Positions 26,406-35,175 of a stretch of DNA of 64,000 nt are shown here, piece after piece. The DNA comes from Poindextera sp036272595 (GTDB taxonomy: Bacteria; Pseudomonadota; Alphaproteobacteria; Caulobacterales; Caulobacteraceae): NCBI GenBank assembly GCA_036272595.1, contig DATAYM010000042.1, positions 35,024-99,023 on the forward strand, read 5' to 3'. The position numbers and the translations under genes were made by a program. The notes below the pieces were generated by a model. The model worked only from the letters and a program-made list of their open reading frames with translations. It was not told where the DNA came from and made no database searches. Position 1 is the first letter of the stretch. Every line of letters starts with the position of its first letter.

Positions 26406-27182
26406 ATGGCCCGGCGGTATGTGGATCTGTCGATCGCCATCGAGGTCGGAATCCCCTCCGATCCGCCGGGGATGGAGCCGCGGATCACCTATACGGCGCA
26501 CCGGGACTCCGTGCCGCAGATGGCCGTCTCCTTTCCCGGCCTGACCGCCGACGACCTGCCTGACGGCGAGGGCTGGGCGGTGGAGCGGGTGCAGCTGTCC
26601 ACCCACAACGGCACCCACATGGACGCGCCCTGGCACTTCCATTCCACCACCGACCACGGCGCCCGCCGCGCCCCGACCATCGACGAGACGCCGCTGGACC
26701 AGTGTTTCCGGCCCGGGGTGAAGCTGGATTTCCGCGACTTCCCCGACGGCTATGTGGCCGCCGCCGATGTCGAGGCCGAGCTGAAGCGCATCGGTCACGA
26801 ACTCGCCCCCTACGACATCGTGGTGGTCAACACCCGCGCCGGAGAGGCGTTCGGCCAGCCGGACTACATCCACGCCGGCTGCGGCATGGGACGGGAAGCG
26901 ACCCTCTACCTCACCGAGCGCGGGGTGCGGGTGGTCGGCACCGATGCCTGGTCGTGGGACGCGCCGTTCAGCCACACCGCCCGCCGATGGGCGGAAAAGC
27001 GCGACCCGTCGATCATCTGGGAAGGCCACAAGGCCGGCCGCGAGATCCCCTATTGGCAGATGGAGAAACTCGCCAACCTGGCCTCGCTGCCGCCGGACGG
27101 ATTCGACATCTGCTGTTTCCCGGTGAAGATCAAGGCCGCCTCCGCCGGCTGGTCCCGCGTGGTGGCGATCTTCGAGGACTGA
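26406..27182 (+). CDS. Cyclase-family metal hydrolase (kynurenine formamidase-like)
   Basis: A 258-residue protein of the cyclase family. The diagnostic metal-binding motif is STHNGTHMDAPWHFH (HxGTHxDxP), with a second zinc region IHAGCGMGREATLYL. DLSIAIEVGIPSDPPG near the start is also characteristic. The family includes kynurenine formamidases, isatin hydrolases and polyketide cyclases; the substrate cannot be named. RBS GGAGGAG precedes ATG 26406. Confidence 0.88.
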   Translation: MARRYVDLSIAIEVGIPSDPPGMEPRITYTAHRDSVPQMAVSFPGLTADDLPDGEGWAVERVQLSTHNGTHMDAPWHFHSTTDHGARRAPTIDETPLDQCFRPGVKLDFRDFPDGYVAAADVEAELKRIGHELAPYDIVVVNTRAGEAFGQPDYIHAGCGMGREATLYLTERGVRVVGTDAWSWDAPFSHTARRWAEKRDPSIIWEGHKAGREIPYWQMEKLANLASLPPDGFDICCFPVKIKAASAGWSRVVAIFED

Positions 27183-27236
27183 CTACCAGGACCCCAACCG
27201 CCGCCGGGCAACGGCGAAGCTTTGGTCGCGGAGCGA

Positions 27237-27344
27237 TCAGCGCCGCGTCGAGCGCTGATCGGCGAACTCGATCAGCATCAGCACCACGAGGGCCAGGCAC
27301 AGCGGGCCGAGGACGATGATGAGGCCTATGTCTGCGTTGGACAT
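27237..27344 (-). CDS. Small single-pass membrane protein (35 aa)
   Basis: MSNADIGLIIVLGPLCLALV is the N-terminus, a single hydrophobic segment of about 22 residues from residue 5, then a charged C-terminal end (EFADQRSTRR). AAGGAAT lies nine bases upstream of ATG 27344. The layout is typical of small bacterial membrane proteins that bind larger partners. No family recognised. Confidence 0.5.
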   Translation of the reverse strand: MSNADIGLIIVLGPLCLALVVLMLIEFADQRSTRR

Positions 27345-27459
27345 CGACGGGATTCCTTTGCAGGCGACAAGCGCGAACGCCCAAGTCGTAGCGCCGGGCC
27401 CGCGCAAGGCGCCATCTGCCTTTGTCCCGGCCGTCATCAAGGCCGCATAAACGCCGGCC

Positions 27460-29589
27460 CTAGGCCCCGGGCATGCCGAGGGCTTTGCGCAGGGGCCGCA
27501 GGTGACGTTCATAGCGGCGCCAGCGGCTGACGGCGCTGTCGTAGATCGGCCGGCGCACCTGGGCGACGCTGGCGGTCCTGACCGGCCGCTCGGTCTTGTG
27601 GAAGGCGAGGCAGCGCGGGTCCCAGTCCAGCCCGCAATGGTCGAGGATCCGCCGCGCCTGGCCCTCGGTGTCGGCCACCACCTCCTCGTAGCGGACCTCA
27701 AGCAGGACGCCGGCGGGCAGCGTCTCGCGCCAGTGGTCCATCAGCTCGGCGTATTTGCGATAGTAGCGTCCCAGCTCGCCAAGCTCGTAGGCGAAGTTCT
27801 GCTCCGCGGTGAACAGCTTGGAATAGCAGGACAGGCAGGTGTCGAGGGGATCGCGCCGCACGTGGACGACGCGCGCGCCCGGCAAGGCCATATGGATCAG
27901 CCCCAGGAAGAAGAAGTTGGCGGGCATCTTGTCGGTGACGCGCGCGGCGGCCGGCGCGCGCCGGCGCAGGCCTTCGACATAGGCCTCGCCGAGCCCGCGC
28001 AGCTGGCCCGGCGTCAGGGCCGGCGCGGCCTCCGGATAGCGGAAGGGCTCGCCGGCCGGCCCGGCGAGTCCGGTGGTCAGCCGGCTGAACTCGGAGAGCT
28101 CGCCGGCCCCATGCACCTGCGGATGGCTGGCCAGGATCTGCTCGACCAGGGTGGTGCCCGAACGCGGCATGCCGACGATGAACACCGGCAGCGACGAGCC
28201 GCAGCCCGCGGTGGCGGCCTCCATCAGCCGCCGGTCGAAGACGGCGCGGATGCGGTCGAACAGCGCCAGCGCGGCGGCCTCATCATAGGAGGTCTGGCCG
28301 CGCTTCAGCCGGTTGCCCCGGCTCATGCAAGCGAAGGCCTCGTCGTAGCGGCCAAGGTCGTCATAGGCTTTGGCCAGGGCGAAATTCAGCCGGCTCTGCG
28401 CCATGACCGACAGCCCGGCCGGGACGCCGGCCAGCGCCTCCATGGCCGCGAGACGGGAATCGCCCTTGGTGAAGGTCTGGGCGTCGGCCAGATTGCCGTA
28501 ATAGGCCGTCTGGCGCGGATCCAGCTCGATCGCCCGCTCATAGGCCTGGCGGGCTTCCGCGAGTTGGCCGTTCTCCTTCAGGACGTTGGCGATGTTGTTG
28601 TAGGCGTCGGCCAGGTCCGGCTTCAGCGCCACGGCGCGGCGGAACAGCGTCAGCGCCGTCTGGGCGTCCTGCTGTTCGAAGCGCACCAGGCCCATGGCGT
28701 TGAGCGCGTCGGCGTCGTCGGGCGCCAGGGCCAGGGCCCGGCTGGCGGCGGCCTCGGCATCGGCGGTCCTGGCCTGCTCGAGCCTGACCAGCGCCAGATA
28801 GGTCAGGGTCCTGCCATTGTTCGGGTCGGCCGCCAGCGAGCGGGTCAGGAGCGCGGCGGCTTCGTCGAACTGCTCCTTCTCCTTCAGCGCCAGCGCCAGG
28901 TTGTTGAGCACCGCCGGGCTGTCGGGCATCATCGCCTGGGCTTGCCGATAAGCCGCCTCGGCGTCGTCCTGCCGGCCCATCTCACGCAGGGCGGTGCCCA
29001 TGTTGTTGAGCGCGTCGGCGAAGCCCGGGCGCAGCCGCAGCGCCTGGCCGTAGGCGGTCAGCGCCTCGTCATAGGCCTTCAGCGCCCGCAGCGCGTTGCC
29101 GAGATTGCTCCAGGCCTCGGCGTAGTCGGCCGCCCGCGCCGTCGCGCGGCGATAGTGCGCGACCGCCTCCTCGTACTCGCCGCGCTCGTAGTGGACGATG
29201 CCGACATTGTTCAGCGCCTGCGGCAGATCGGGATCGAGCGCCAGCGCCTTGCGGCCGGCGGCCAGGGCGGCGTCGAGGCGGCCGGCGCGCCGGTGCATCT
29301 CGCCGAGATTGCAGTGGAAGAGGGCGACGCCGCCGTCGGCGGCGACGGCCTGGCCGACCAGGCCGACGGCCGCGTCCAGGTCACCGGCGCTGTAGGCCAC
29401 GACGCCGCGCAGGTGCAGGGCCGGGGCGAAGTCCGGCCGGCTGCGCAGGATGTCGCCGCACACCCGGTCGGCGTCCGCCAGCCGGCCGGCGTTCAGGTGC
29501 TGCTGGGCCAGGGCGAAGGCCTGTTCCAGCGTCATCATCACGGGATTTTGCGGCGCGCCGGCGCTGGCTCTGCTGTCGCTCTGGCTCAT
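27460..29589 (-). CDS. TPR-repeat protein fused to a C-terminal sulfotransferase domain
   Basis: A 709-residue protein. The first two thirds (residues about 10-430) are at least eleven tetratricopeptide repeats, each with the ALNNLG-style core such as ALNNVGIVHYERGEYEEAV and AWSNLGNALRALKAYDEAL. The C-terminal third is a sulfotransferase: the PAPS 5'-phosphosulfate loop is PVFIVGMPRSGTTLVEQIL (about residue 480) and the 3'-phosphate loop includes RVVHVRRDPLDTCLSCY. It transfers sulfate from PAPS, possibly to a surface or protein substrate. ATG 29589 begins MSQSDSRAS. It is divergent from the large autotransporter. Confidence 0.9.
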   Translation of the reverse strand: MSQSDSRASAGAPQNPVMMTLEQAFALAQQHLNAGRLADADRVCGDILRSRPDFAPALHLRGVVAYSAGDLDAAVGLVGQAVAADGGVALFHCNLGEMHRRAGRLDAALAAGRKALALDPDLPQALNNVGIVHYERGEYEEAVAHYRRATARAADYAEAWSNLGNALRALKAYDEALTAYGQALRLRPGFADALNNMGTALREMGRQDDAEAAYRQAQAMMPDSPAVLNNLALALKEKEQFDEAAALLTRSLAADPNNGRTLTYLALVRLEQARTADAEAAASRALALAPDDADALNAMGLVRFEQQDAQTALTLFRRAVALKPDLADAYNNIANVLKENGQLAEARQAYERAIELDPRQTAYYGNLADAQTFTKGDSRLAAMEALAGVPAGLSVMAQSRLNFALAKAYDDLGRYDEAFACMSRGNRLKRGQTSYDEAAALALFDRIRAVFDRRLMEAATAGCGSSLPVFIVGMPRSGTTLVEQILASHPQVHGAGELSEFSRLTTGLAGPAGEPFRYPEAAPALTPGQLRGLGEAYVEGLRRRAPAAARVTDKMPANFFFLGLIHMALPGARVVHVRRDPLDTCLSCYSKLFTAEQNFAYELGELGRYYRKYAELMDHWRETLPAGVLLEVRYEEVVADTEGQARRILDHCGLDWDPRCLAFHKTERPVRTASVAQVRRPIYDSAVSRWRRYERHLRPLRKALGMPGA

Positions 29590-29971
29590 GTCGATCGAGA
29601 CCGCGCGGCGGCGGCTGGCGGCCTTTCGCAGGGGTGGGCGGCGGATGCTATCGCATGGGCTTTGAACGCGGCAAGCCGCTCCGCCGGCCGCGCTCGCGCC
29701 GGGGCAGGCCGCAAACGCAATCGGCGAGACGCGGCGGAAATCCACTGCAACCATGAGGCTTGCGGCCGCCTCGGCGGCGATGCGGCGCGGTCACACTTCG
29801 AAGGGTTTTATAATCAAAAGCATCGCTCAGAAAAATATATCCGCCGTGACATAAATAACCGGCGAATCAGCCGCATGGATGGCAGGCGGGCGCCCTGGGA
29901 AAGACTCCTGTCAGGTTGCAGGCCTCCAAAGCGCGCGTTTTGACAGCGTTGTCCTGGGGAGCTTCCATTCC
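29590..29971. other. Intergenic region between divergent sulfotransferase and autotransporter genes
   Basis: 382 bp without a gene. Most is GC-rich, but 29806-29860 is strongly AT-rich with TTTTATAATC near 29817 and further A/T runs, a plausible promoter region for one or both genes. GGGGAG lies about ten bases before the autotransporter ATG. No inverted repeat strong enough to call. Confidence 0.5.
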
Positions 29972-32900
29972 ATGAAGAAATACGCACTGCGCGACACCCT
30001 GCTGGCCGCCAGCTCGGGTCTGGCCTTGCTGGCCGTCGCCGACACGGCGCAGGCCGCCTGCACCGTCGTCACCAATCACGCGCTGCCCTACTCCTATTCG
30101 GGCGACACCTGCGCGGTCTACAACGCCACGCCCACCGGAACCGGCGATGTCACCAGCAGCGGCACGGTGACCGCGACTGCCGGCACGGCGATCAGCATCG
30201 GCACGTCGACGATCACCGGCAACGTCACCAACGCCGGCAACATCTCGGCGCCGGTCGGCATCGGACTGACCGCGGGCGCCAACATCACCGGGGCCGTGGT
30301 CAATTCCGGAGTGATCACCTCCACCGGGCTCTATGGCCTGGACGTCGGCGGCGCCACAGGCAATGTAAGCGTCCCGCAGATCACCAACAGCGGCACGATC
30401 AGCGGCGGCTCCATCGGCTCGCTGTGGATCGCACAGAACGGCGTCGGCAACGTCACCAACGCCGGCACGATCACCAACGCCAACGCCCAGGGCATCGAGG
30501 TGACCCAGGCGACCCTGAACGGCAATCTCGTCAACACCGGCAACATCACCACCGGCGGGACGATCGTCGCCGGGACGGGCTCCATCGAGCTGGTCAACGG
30601 CGGCGGGGTCGCCGGCTCGGTCGAGAACTTCGGCAACATCACCAACACCTTCAGCAACGGCGTCCCCGGGGCCGGCGATCTGGGTGCGGGAATCTTTGTG
30701 TACACGTCCAACGCCGTGACCCCCGGCGAAACCGCCGAGACCATAGGCGGCTCGATCGTCAACGAGGCTGGCGGCAACATAACGGCTGGATATGGTATCC
30801 AGATCTTCGCCACCCAGGCAGCTCATCCCGCCACCGTCGACGGCAATGTCACCAACGCCGGAACGATCACCGCCAGCCACACCGGCATCGTGGTCGGCAG
30901 CGCCACGGTCAAGGGCGGCGTCAACAACAGCGGCGTGATCACCGCGGCCGGCAACGGCATCCAGGTGTTCAACCTCAGCAGCGGCACTGCCGGAGCGCCC
31001 AGCATCCAGGGCGGCATCAACAACAGCGGCACGATCACCAGCACCGCCAACACCACGGGCTTCGCCGGCGTCGAAGTCATCAACGGCAACGTTTCCGGCA
31101 TCAGCAACAGCGGCAACATCACCGCCGCCGACGGTATCGGCATCCTGCTGGACAAGATCGGGACGTTCACCTCCTCGGGCGGCACGAGCGTCACGACAGG
31201 CGCCGGCCCGTCGGTGATCGCCGGCAACATCACCAACAGCGGCGCCATCACCGCCCAGACCGGCATCAAGATCGCCGGCAACTCCACGGTCGGCGGCGCG
31301 ATCGTCAACAGCGGTACGATCACGGGCAGCAGCGGCACGGCCATCACCCTCGCCGGCGAAGGCAATGCGACGACGATCACCCAGTCCGCCGGCGCCATCA
31401 ACGGCAATATCCTGCTGACCACCAACGCCGACGTGGTCAACGTCGGCGGCGGCGCCATCCACGGCAACATCGTCGGCGCCGGCGGGAACAACACCATCAA
31501 CTTCACCGGCTCCAGCACCTATGCCGGCAACTTCACCGGCATCAACCAGGTCAACGTCACCGGCGGCACGACGGTGCTGAGCGGAAACAACACCGCCACG
31601 CACCTGGCCAGCACGGCCGGCGGCACGCTGACCTTGGAGGGGTTGATCAGCTCGCTGACCAGCGTCAGCAACGCCGGAACCCTGGGCAGCCAGGGCGAGG
31701 CCGCCACGCTGGCCTTCGGCAACACCACCACCAACACCTTCGCCAACACCGGGACCATCAAGGTCGGCTCGGACGGCGCCCCCTCGACCCTGACCCTGAC
31801 CGCGGCCGGCAACGGCACCATCGCCCTCTCCAACGCCGGCCTGATCGACCTCAGCACCGGCGCGGCGGGGACGCAGTCGCTGGTCGGGACCGCCACCGCC
31901 TTCACCGGCGTCGCCGGCGGGGTGGTGGCCACCAAGGCCGACCTGGCCGGTCCGGGCGCCGCGGCCAACACGCTGAACGTGGCTTCGACCACGGGCGTGA
32001 ACGGCATCCGGGTGGTCGACGGCGGCGGCGTGCCGACCAACGTGTCGCTGGCGTCCGGCGGCATCGTGCTGGTGCACACCGGCGGGGCGGCGGCCAACAA
32101 CGCCACCTTCACCCTGAACCCGGGCTCGACCGGCTATGCGACCTTCGGGCCGAACGCCGCCGGCCTGGTCAAGGGCCTTTGGCTCTACACCCTGGCCAAT
32201 ACCGGCCAGAACGAGGTGCTGGTCAGCCAGGCGGGACCGGGCGCCTTCGAGGCCCCGATCGTCGCCACCGCGGCCCAGGACATCTACTTCGCCAGCACCC
32301 CATGGCAGGACCGCCAGGCCGATCTGCGCGACTCGGCTCTGCTCAGCCCCGGCGACCTGGGCAGCTTCACCCCGGGCTTGTGGATCAAGGCGTTCGGCGA
32401 CTGGGGCTCGCGCACCGACAAGATCGACCCGCCGGCCGGCTTCACCTATGACCTCGACTATCGCCAGGACACCTACGGCGTCGTCGGCGGCATCGACGGG
32501 GCGACCCGCATCGGGGACGGCGTCGGCCTGATCGGGGTCGCCGGCGGCTACCTCACTTCGCAGGTGGATTTCGCCAATCACACCGGACTCGCCGACCAGA
32601 ACTATTCGGGCGGCACCGCGAGCGTCTACGCCACCTACCTGCAGGGGCCGTTCTTCATCGACGGCCAGGTCAAGGGCGACTTCCTGACCCTCAGGGTCAA
32701 CGACTTTGGCGGCGGCGGCTCGATCAGCGTCGACACCTGGGGCGGCCAGCTCGAGACCGGCTACCGCATCCCGATCGGCATCGCCACCCTGGAGCCGACC
32801 GGCACGCTGGCCTACGCCACCACCGACATCGGCAACGCCAACGTGCTCGGCACCGTCGTGCACTACGGCAACGAGGACAGCTTCCGCGGCGCGCTCGGCG

Positions 32901-33625
32901 GCCGGATCTCCGCGCCGGTGATCAGCAACGACAGCTACCTGGTCAAGGCGGCGATCGACGGGCGGGTGTGGGACGAGTTCGAGGGCGACAACCGCGCCAC
33001 CCTGATCTCCTCCGGCGCGCCGGTCGCGGTGAACGACAACTTCCGCGGCGTCTTCGGCGAGGTGGGCGGCCAGCTGGACCTGTACAGCCACGACGGCCAT
33101 TCCTCGGCCTTCATCTCCGGATCGTACAAGTTCAAGACGGACTACAACGAAGGCAAGGTGGCGATCGGCTATCGGTATCAGTGGGGCGCTCCGCCGCCGC
33201 CACCCCCGCCGCCGCCTCCGCCGCCACCTCCCCCGCCGCCTCCGCCTCCGCCGCCTCCCCCGCCGCCACCCCCGCCGCCTCCGGCGCCCGTGGCCAAGGA
33301 CTTCGTGGTCTACTTCCCGTTCGATCAGTATGTGCTGACGCCGGAAGCCCAGGCCGTGGTGCAGCAGGCGGCGGGCTACGCCAGGTCGGGCAATCCGACC
33401 TCGGTGACGGTGGTCGGGCATACCGACACCTCGGGCGGCTTCGTCTACAACATGCGGCTCTCGGAACGCCGGGCCAAGGCCACGGCCGACGCCCTGGTCG
33501 GCCAGGGCCTCAACCAGTCCGTCATCAAGGTGGACTGGAAGGGCAAGACCGACTTGGCCGTCCAGACCCCCGACGGCGTCAAGGAGCCGCTCAACCGCCG
33601 CTCCACCATCTCGATCAACTTCTAG
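29972..33625 (+). CDS. Autotransporter with repetitive passenger, beta-barrel and C-terminal OmpA domain
   Basis: A 1217-residue secreted surface protein. Signal peptide: MKKYALRDTLLAASSGLALL through AQAA (about residues 1-28). The passenger (about 30-770) is a beta-helix-like repeat of Asn, Gly, Thr and Ile units such as GNVTNAGNISAPVGIGLTAG. The barrel (about 800-1070) has GLWIKAFGDWGSRTDKI and ends YRYQWGA. After 31 consecutive prolines (residues 1074-1104) comes an OmpA peptidoglycan-binding domain (about 1108-1217) with VTVVGHTDTSGGFVYNMRLS and LNRRSTISINF. This order puts a peptidoglycan anchor in the periplasm behind the barrel. ATG 29972 is preferred to an upstream start at 29879. Confidence 0.9.
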   Translation: MKKYALRDTLLAASSGLALLAVADTAQAACTVVTNHALPYSYSGDTCAVYNATPTGTGDVTSSGTVTATAGTAISIGTSTITGNVTNAGNISAPVGIGLTAGANITGAVVNSGVITSTGLYGLDVGGATGNVSVPQITNSGTISGGSIGSLWIAQNGVGNVTNAGTITNANAQGIEVTQATLNGNLVNTGNITTGGTIVAGTGSIELVNGGGVAGSVENFGNITNTFSNGVPGAGDLGAGIFVYTSNAVTPGETAETIGGSIVNEAGGNITAGYGIQIFATQAAHPATVDGNVTNAGTITASHTGIVVGSATVKGGVNNSGVITAAGNGIQVFNLSSGTAGAPSIQGGINNSGTITSTANTTGFAGVEVINGNVSGISNSGNITAADGIGILLDKIGTFTSSGGTSVTTGAGPSVIAGNITNSGAITAQTGIKIAGNSTVGGAIVNSGTITGSSGTAITLAGEGNATTITQSAGAINGNILLTTNADVVNVGGGAIHGNIVGAGGNNTINFTGSSTYAGNFTGINQVNVTGGTTVLSGNNTATHLASTAGGTLTLEGLISSLTSVSNAGTLGSQGEAATLAFGNTTTNTFANTGTIKVGSDGAPSTLTLTAAGNGTIALSNAGLIDLSTGAAGTQSLVGTATAFTGVAGGVVATKADLAGPGAAANTLNVASTTGVNGIRVVDGGGVPTNVSLASGGIVLVHTGGAAANNATFTLNPGSTGYATFGPNAAGLVKGLWLYTLANTGQNEVLVSQAGPGAFEAPIVATAAQDIYFASTPWQDRQADLRDSALLSPGDLGSFTPGLWIKAFGDWGSRTDKIDPPAGFTYDLDYRQDTYGVVGGIDGATRIGDGVGLIGVAGGYLTSQVDFANHTGLADQNYSGGTASVYATYLQGPFFIDGQVKGDFLTLRVNDFGGGGSISVDTWGGQLETGYRIPIGIATLEPTGTLAYATTDIGNANVLGTVVHYGNEDSFRGALGGRISAPVISNDSYLVKAAIDGRVWDEFEGDNRATLISSGAPVAVNDNFRGVFGEVGGQLDLYSHDGHSSAFISGSYKFKTDYNEGKVAIGYRYQWGAPPPPPPPPPPPPPPPPPPPPPPPPPPPPPPPAPVAKDFVVYFPFDQYVLTPEAQAVVQQAAGYARSGNPTSVTVVGHTDTSGGFVYNMRLSERRAKATADALVGQGLNQSVIKVDWKGKTDLAVQTPDGVKEPLNRRSTISINF
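33191..33283 (+). repeat. Polyproline-encoding tract (31 codons)
   Basis: 93 bases encode 31 consecutive prolines within the autotransporter, between the barrel and the OmpA domain. Codons CCG, CCA, CCC and CCT are mixed, so this is not a pure trinucleotide repeat, which argues for selection on the protein sequence. Confidence 0.9.
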
Positions 33626-33653
33626 GTCGAGACGACAGCCAACCCATCAAGGC

Positions 33654-33687
33654 GCGGGCCGGTCTGATCAGACCGGCCCGCTTTTTT
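33654..33687 (+). terminator. Rho-independent terminator of the autotransporter gene
   Basis: A perfect 28-base palindrome at 33654-33681 (GCGGGCCGGTCTGA and its complement) is followed by six T residues at 33682-33687. It lies 29 bp after the stop codon of the autotransporter gene and is a textbook intrinsic terminator. Confidence 0.9.
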
Positions 33688-33798
33688 GTGTCTGGGGGTC
33701 AGCCGGCCATCGCCCCAAATCCGCCGTTATTCAACCTGAACGACGTCCCTTCAGGGCAATAGCGAATAGGCTGATAGATTTCAGGCAACATTGCGACA

Positions 33799-33824
33799 GC
33801 CTGTAGCAACATTGCTACAGGCTG
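33799..33824. repeat. 12-bp inverted repeat hairpin
   Basis: AGCCTGTAGCAA at 33799-33810 and its exact complement TTGCTACAGGCT at 33813-33824 flank only two bases. The preceding stretch 33784-33798 is a partial direct copy of the left half (CAACATTGCGACAG). No T run follows in either direction, so it is not a clear terminator. Confidence 0.55.
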
Positions 33825-33861
33825 GAAAAATTATAATAGTTTTTCTTCAGGAAATAGAGTG

Positions 33862-33891
33862 AAGGCCCCGCGCTCGAACACGGGGCCTTCG
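33862..33891. repeat. 10-bp inverted repeat hairpin
   Basis: GAAGGCCCCG (33862-33871) and CGGGGCCTTC (33882-33891) form a 10-bp stem with a ten-base loop. No T run follows. It could be a second terminator for readthrough or a processing hairpin. Confidence 0.5.
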
Positions 33892-34065
33892 GCCAAATCA
33901 CACATGGGGACTAGGGGTAGCCCTTTTGATCTGGAGCCCTAGTATCCCATAAAACGATAGACTTGTGAATACCTTATAGCCTCAACCGATGCCGTCCGCG
34001 CGGGGCCCACGCCGCATCTCTTAGCCGCAATGGCGGCGAAACGGCGCCTGGGCTAGGCTCCGAGC

Positions 34066-34440
34066 ATGGCCGCCGCGCCTGACCGCGGCCAAACCGACCA
34101 GGGGGCCTCTGCAGCGATGAGCGACGCCGGCGAAGACGACCTCGGCCCGTTCAGCTTCGAGGCCAGCGTCATCCATTGGCGCGGGCCCTCTCCCTTCTTC
34201 TTCGCACCCATCCCGGAGCCTCACGCCGAAAAGCTGCGGCAGGTGGCGCGATTCGTGACCTACGGATGGGGCATGGTGCCGGTGGAGGCGCGGGTCGGCG
34301 ACGTGGTCTTCACCACCGCCCTCTTCCCCAAGGACGAGACCTATCTCCTGCCGCTCAAGACCGTGGTCAGGCGCAAGACCAACATCACCGCCGGCGATGT
34401 GATCACCGTCGAGATGACCATCCAGCCGGCCCAGAGATAG
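34066..34440 (+). CDS. DUF1905-family protein
   Basis: A 124-residue protein whose core fits DUF1905: FSFEASVIHWRGPSPFFFAPI, then RFVTYGWGMVPVEARVGDVVFTTALFPKDE, YLLPLKTVVRRKTNITAGDVITVE. The fold is a small beta-barrel of unknown function, sometimes fused to bacteriocin-protection (YdeI) domains. ATG 34066 is given; ATG 34117 (MSDAGEDDLG) would place the domain nearer the start. Convergent with the next gene. Confidence 0.85.
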   Translation: MAAAPDRGQTDQGASAAMSDAGEDDLGPFSFEASVIHWRGPSPFFFAPIPEPHAEKLRQVARFVTYGWGMVPVEARVGDVVFTTALFPKDETYLLPLKTVVRRKTNITAGDVITVEMTIQPAQR

Positions 34441-34442
34441 CC

Positions 34443-34679
34443 TCAGCTATGGCGCTCGGGGCGCTCCTGTCGATCCGGACGCCGGTCGGCTTCCACCGGG
34501 CTGTCGCCGCTGATCGCCACCGGATCGCTGGCGGGGAAGGTGGCCTCCAGCGCGGCGTCGAGCCGCTCGTCCAGGCCGCGTGACGGGCGCGGCGGCGCGG
34601 AGGGCGGGAGGGCGGCGCCGCGAGCCCGCCGGGACCGGCGCGCCGGCCTCTCCGACCCCGCCCCTGTCGCGTTGTCCAT
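34443..34679 (-). CDS. Small protein with FPASDP motif
   Basis: A 78-residue product. It is disordered and Arg/Pro-rich except for LDERLDAALEATFPASDPVAIS (residues about 37-58); the DEALEETFPASDP-type motif is common to many small alphaproteobacterial proteins of unknown role. ATG 34679; a TTG at 34694 is possible. It ends two bases from the convergent DUF1905 gene. Confidence 0.65.
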   Translation of the reverse strand: MDNATGAGSERPARRSRRARGAALPPSAPPRPSRGLDERLDAALEATFPASDPVAISGDSPVEADRRPDRQERPERHS

Positions 34680-34770
34680 GGCCTTGGCCTTCAACGCCGG
34701 CGGTGTGTTCAGCGCCGGCTCGCATCGCGTGAAACTACGCCCGTCCCGCGACGGCGTCGACCCGGAACCC

Positions 34771-35175
34771 CTATACGCCGATGCGGACGCAGACGACGCG
34801 TTCGGCCAGGCGCCAGGAGAGGCCCGCGCGGCCGGCCTCGGCGGGCACGCCCTCGACGCGCCAGCCGGTCCCGGCGCCGTCGGGATAGGAGCGGATCTGA
34901 TTCAACCCCTCCTCGTGGTAGGTGGCCGCCGCCACGCCCGGCTTGGGCGCATCGCGCACGATCGCCGAAAAGCCGTTGCCGAAGGCCTTGTAGCCGGTCG
35001 GGCAGACGACGGTCAGCGACTGCCAGGCGGTCTGGGTTTCCGGGTGCTCGCCCTGGACCACCATGTAGCCGGGCTGCGGGGCGCGCGCCGGCGCCGGCGT
35101 CTGCGCCAGCGCCGCTGTGGCCATCGGCGGCCCGGCCAGCAACAGCGCGGCCAGCGCCAAGGTCGCGATCTTCAT
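34771..35175 (-). CDS. Secreted hypothetical protein
   Basis: A 134-residue product with a clear signal peptide (MKIATLALAALLLAGPPMAT, cleavage near ALAQ). The mature part is 110 residues with a single pair of cysteines far apart (LTVVCPTGYKAFG and AERVVCVRIG), which could form a disulfide in the periplasm. The remaining sequence suggests a beta-rich fold. I recognise no family. It is the last host gene left of the integrated element. Confidence 0.78.
   Translation of the reverse strand: MKIATLALAALLLAGPPMATAALAQTPAPARAPQPGYMVVQGEHPETQTAWQSLTVVCPTGYKAFGNGFSAIVRDAPKPGVAAATYHEEGLNQIRSYPDGAGTGWRVEGVPAEAGRAGLSWRLAERVVCVRIGV

Larger units (their letters stand above)
33626..34065. other. Intergenic region with terminator and two further hairpins
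   Basis: 440 bp without a gene. It holds the terminator at 33654-33687 and the hairpins at 33799-33824 and 33862-33891, separately listed. The rest, including the AT-rich stretch around 33825-33850, shows no ORF or motif I can call. Confidence 0.6.

Noticed and set aside
27502..29943. Plus-strand open frame of 813 codons over the TPR-sulfotransferase gene
   Set aside because: It is a shadow of the repeat gene: low-complexity, no motifs, while the minus strand has clear TPR and PAPS motifs.
30118..31518. Regularly spaced repeats in the passenger considered as CRISPR-like
   Set aside because: The repeats are in-frame, degenerate codons for N-G-T-I units with no constant repeat and spacer structure.
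30424..32451. Second long plus-strand frame in the autotransporter passenger
   Set aside because: Arg/His/Gln-rich out-of-frame translation of the repeats without a start region or signal peptide.
29867..33421. Antisense open frame of 1184 codons across the autotransporter gene
   Set aside because: It is rich in Arg, Gly, Ala and Asp as expected from the reverse of GC-rich repeats, has no domain, and the plus strand carries a complete coherent protein.
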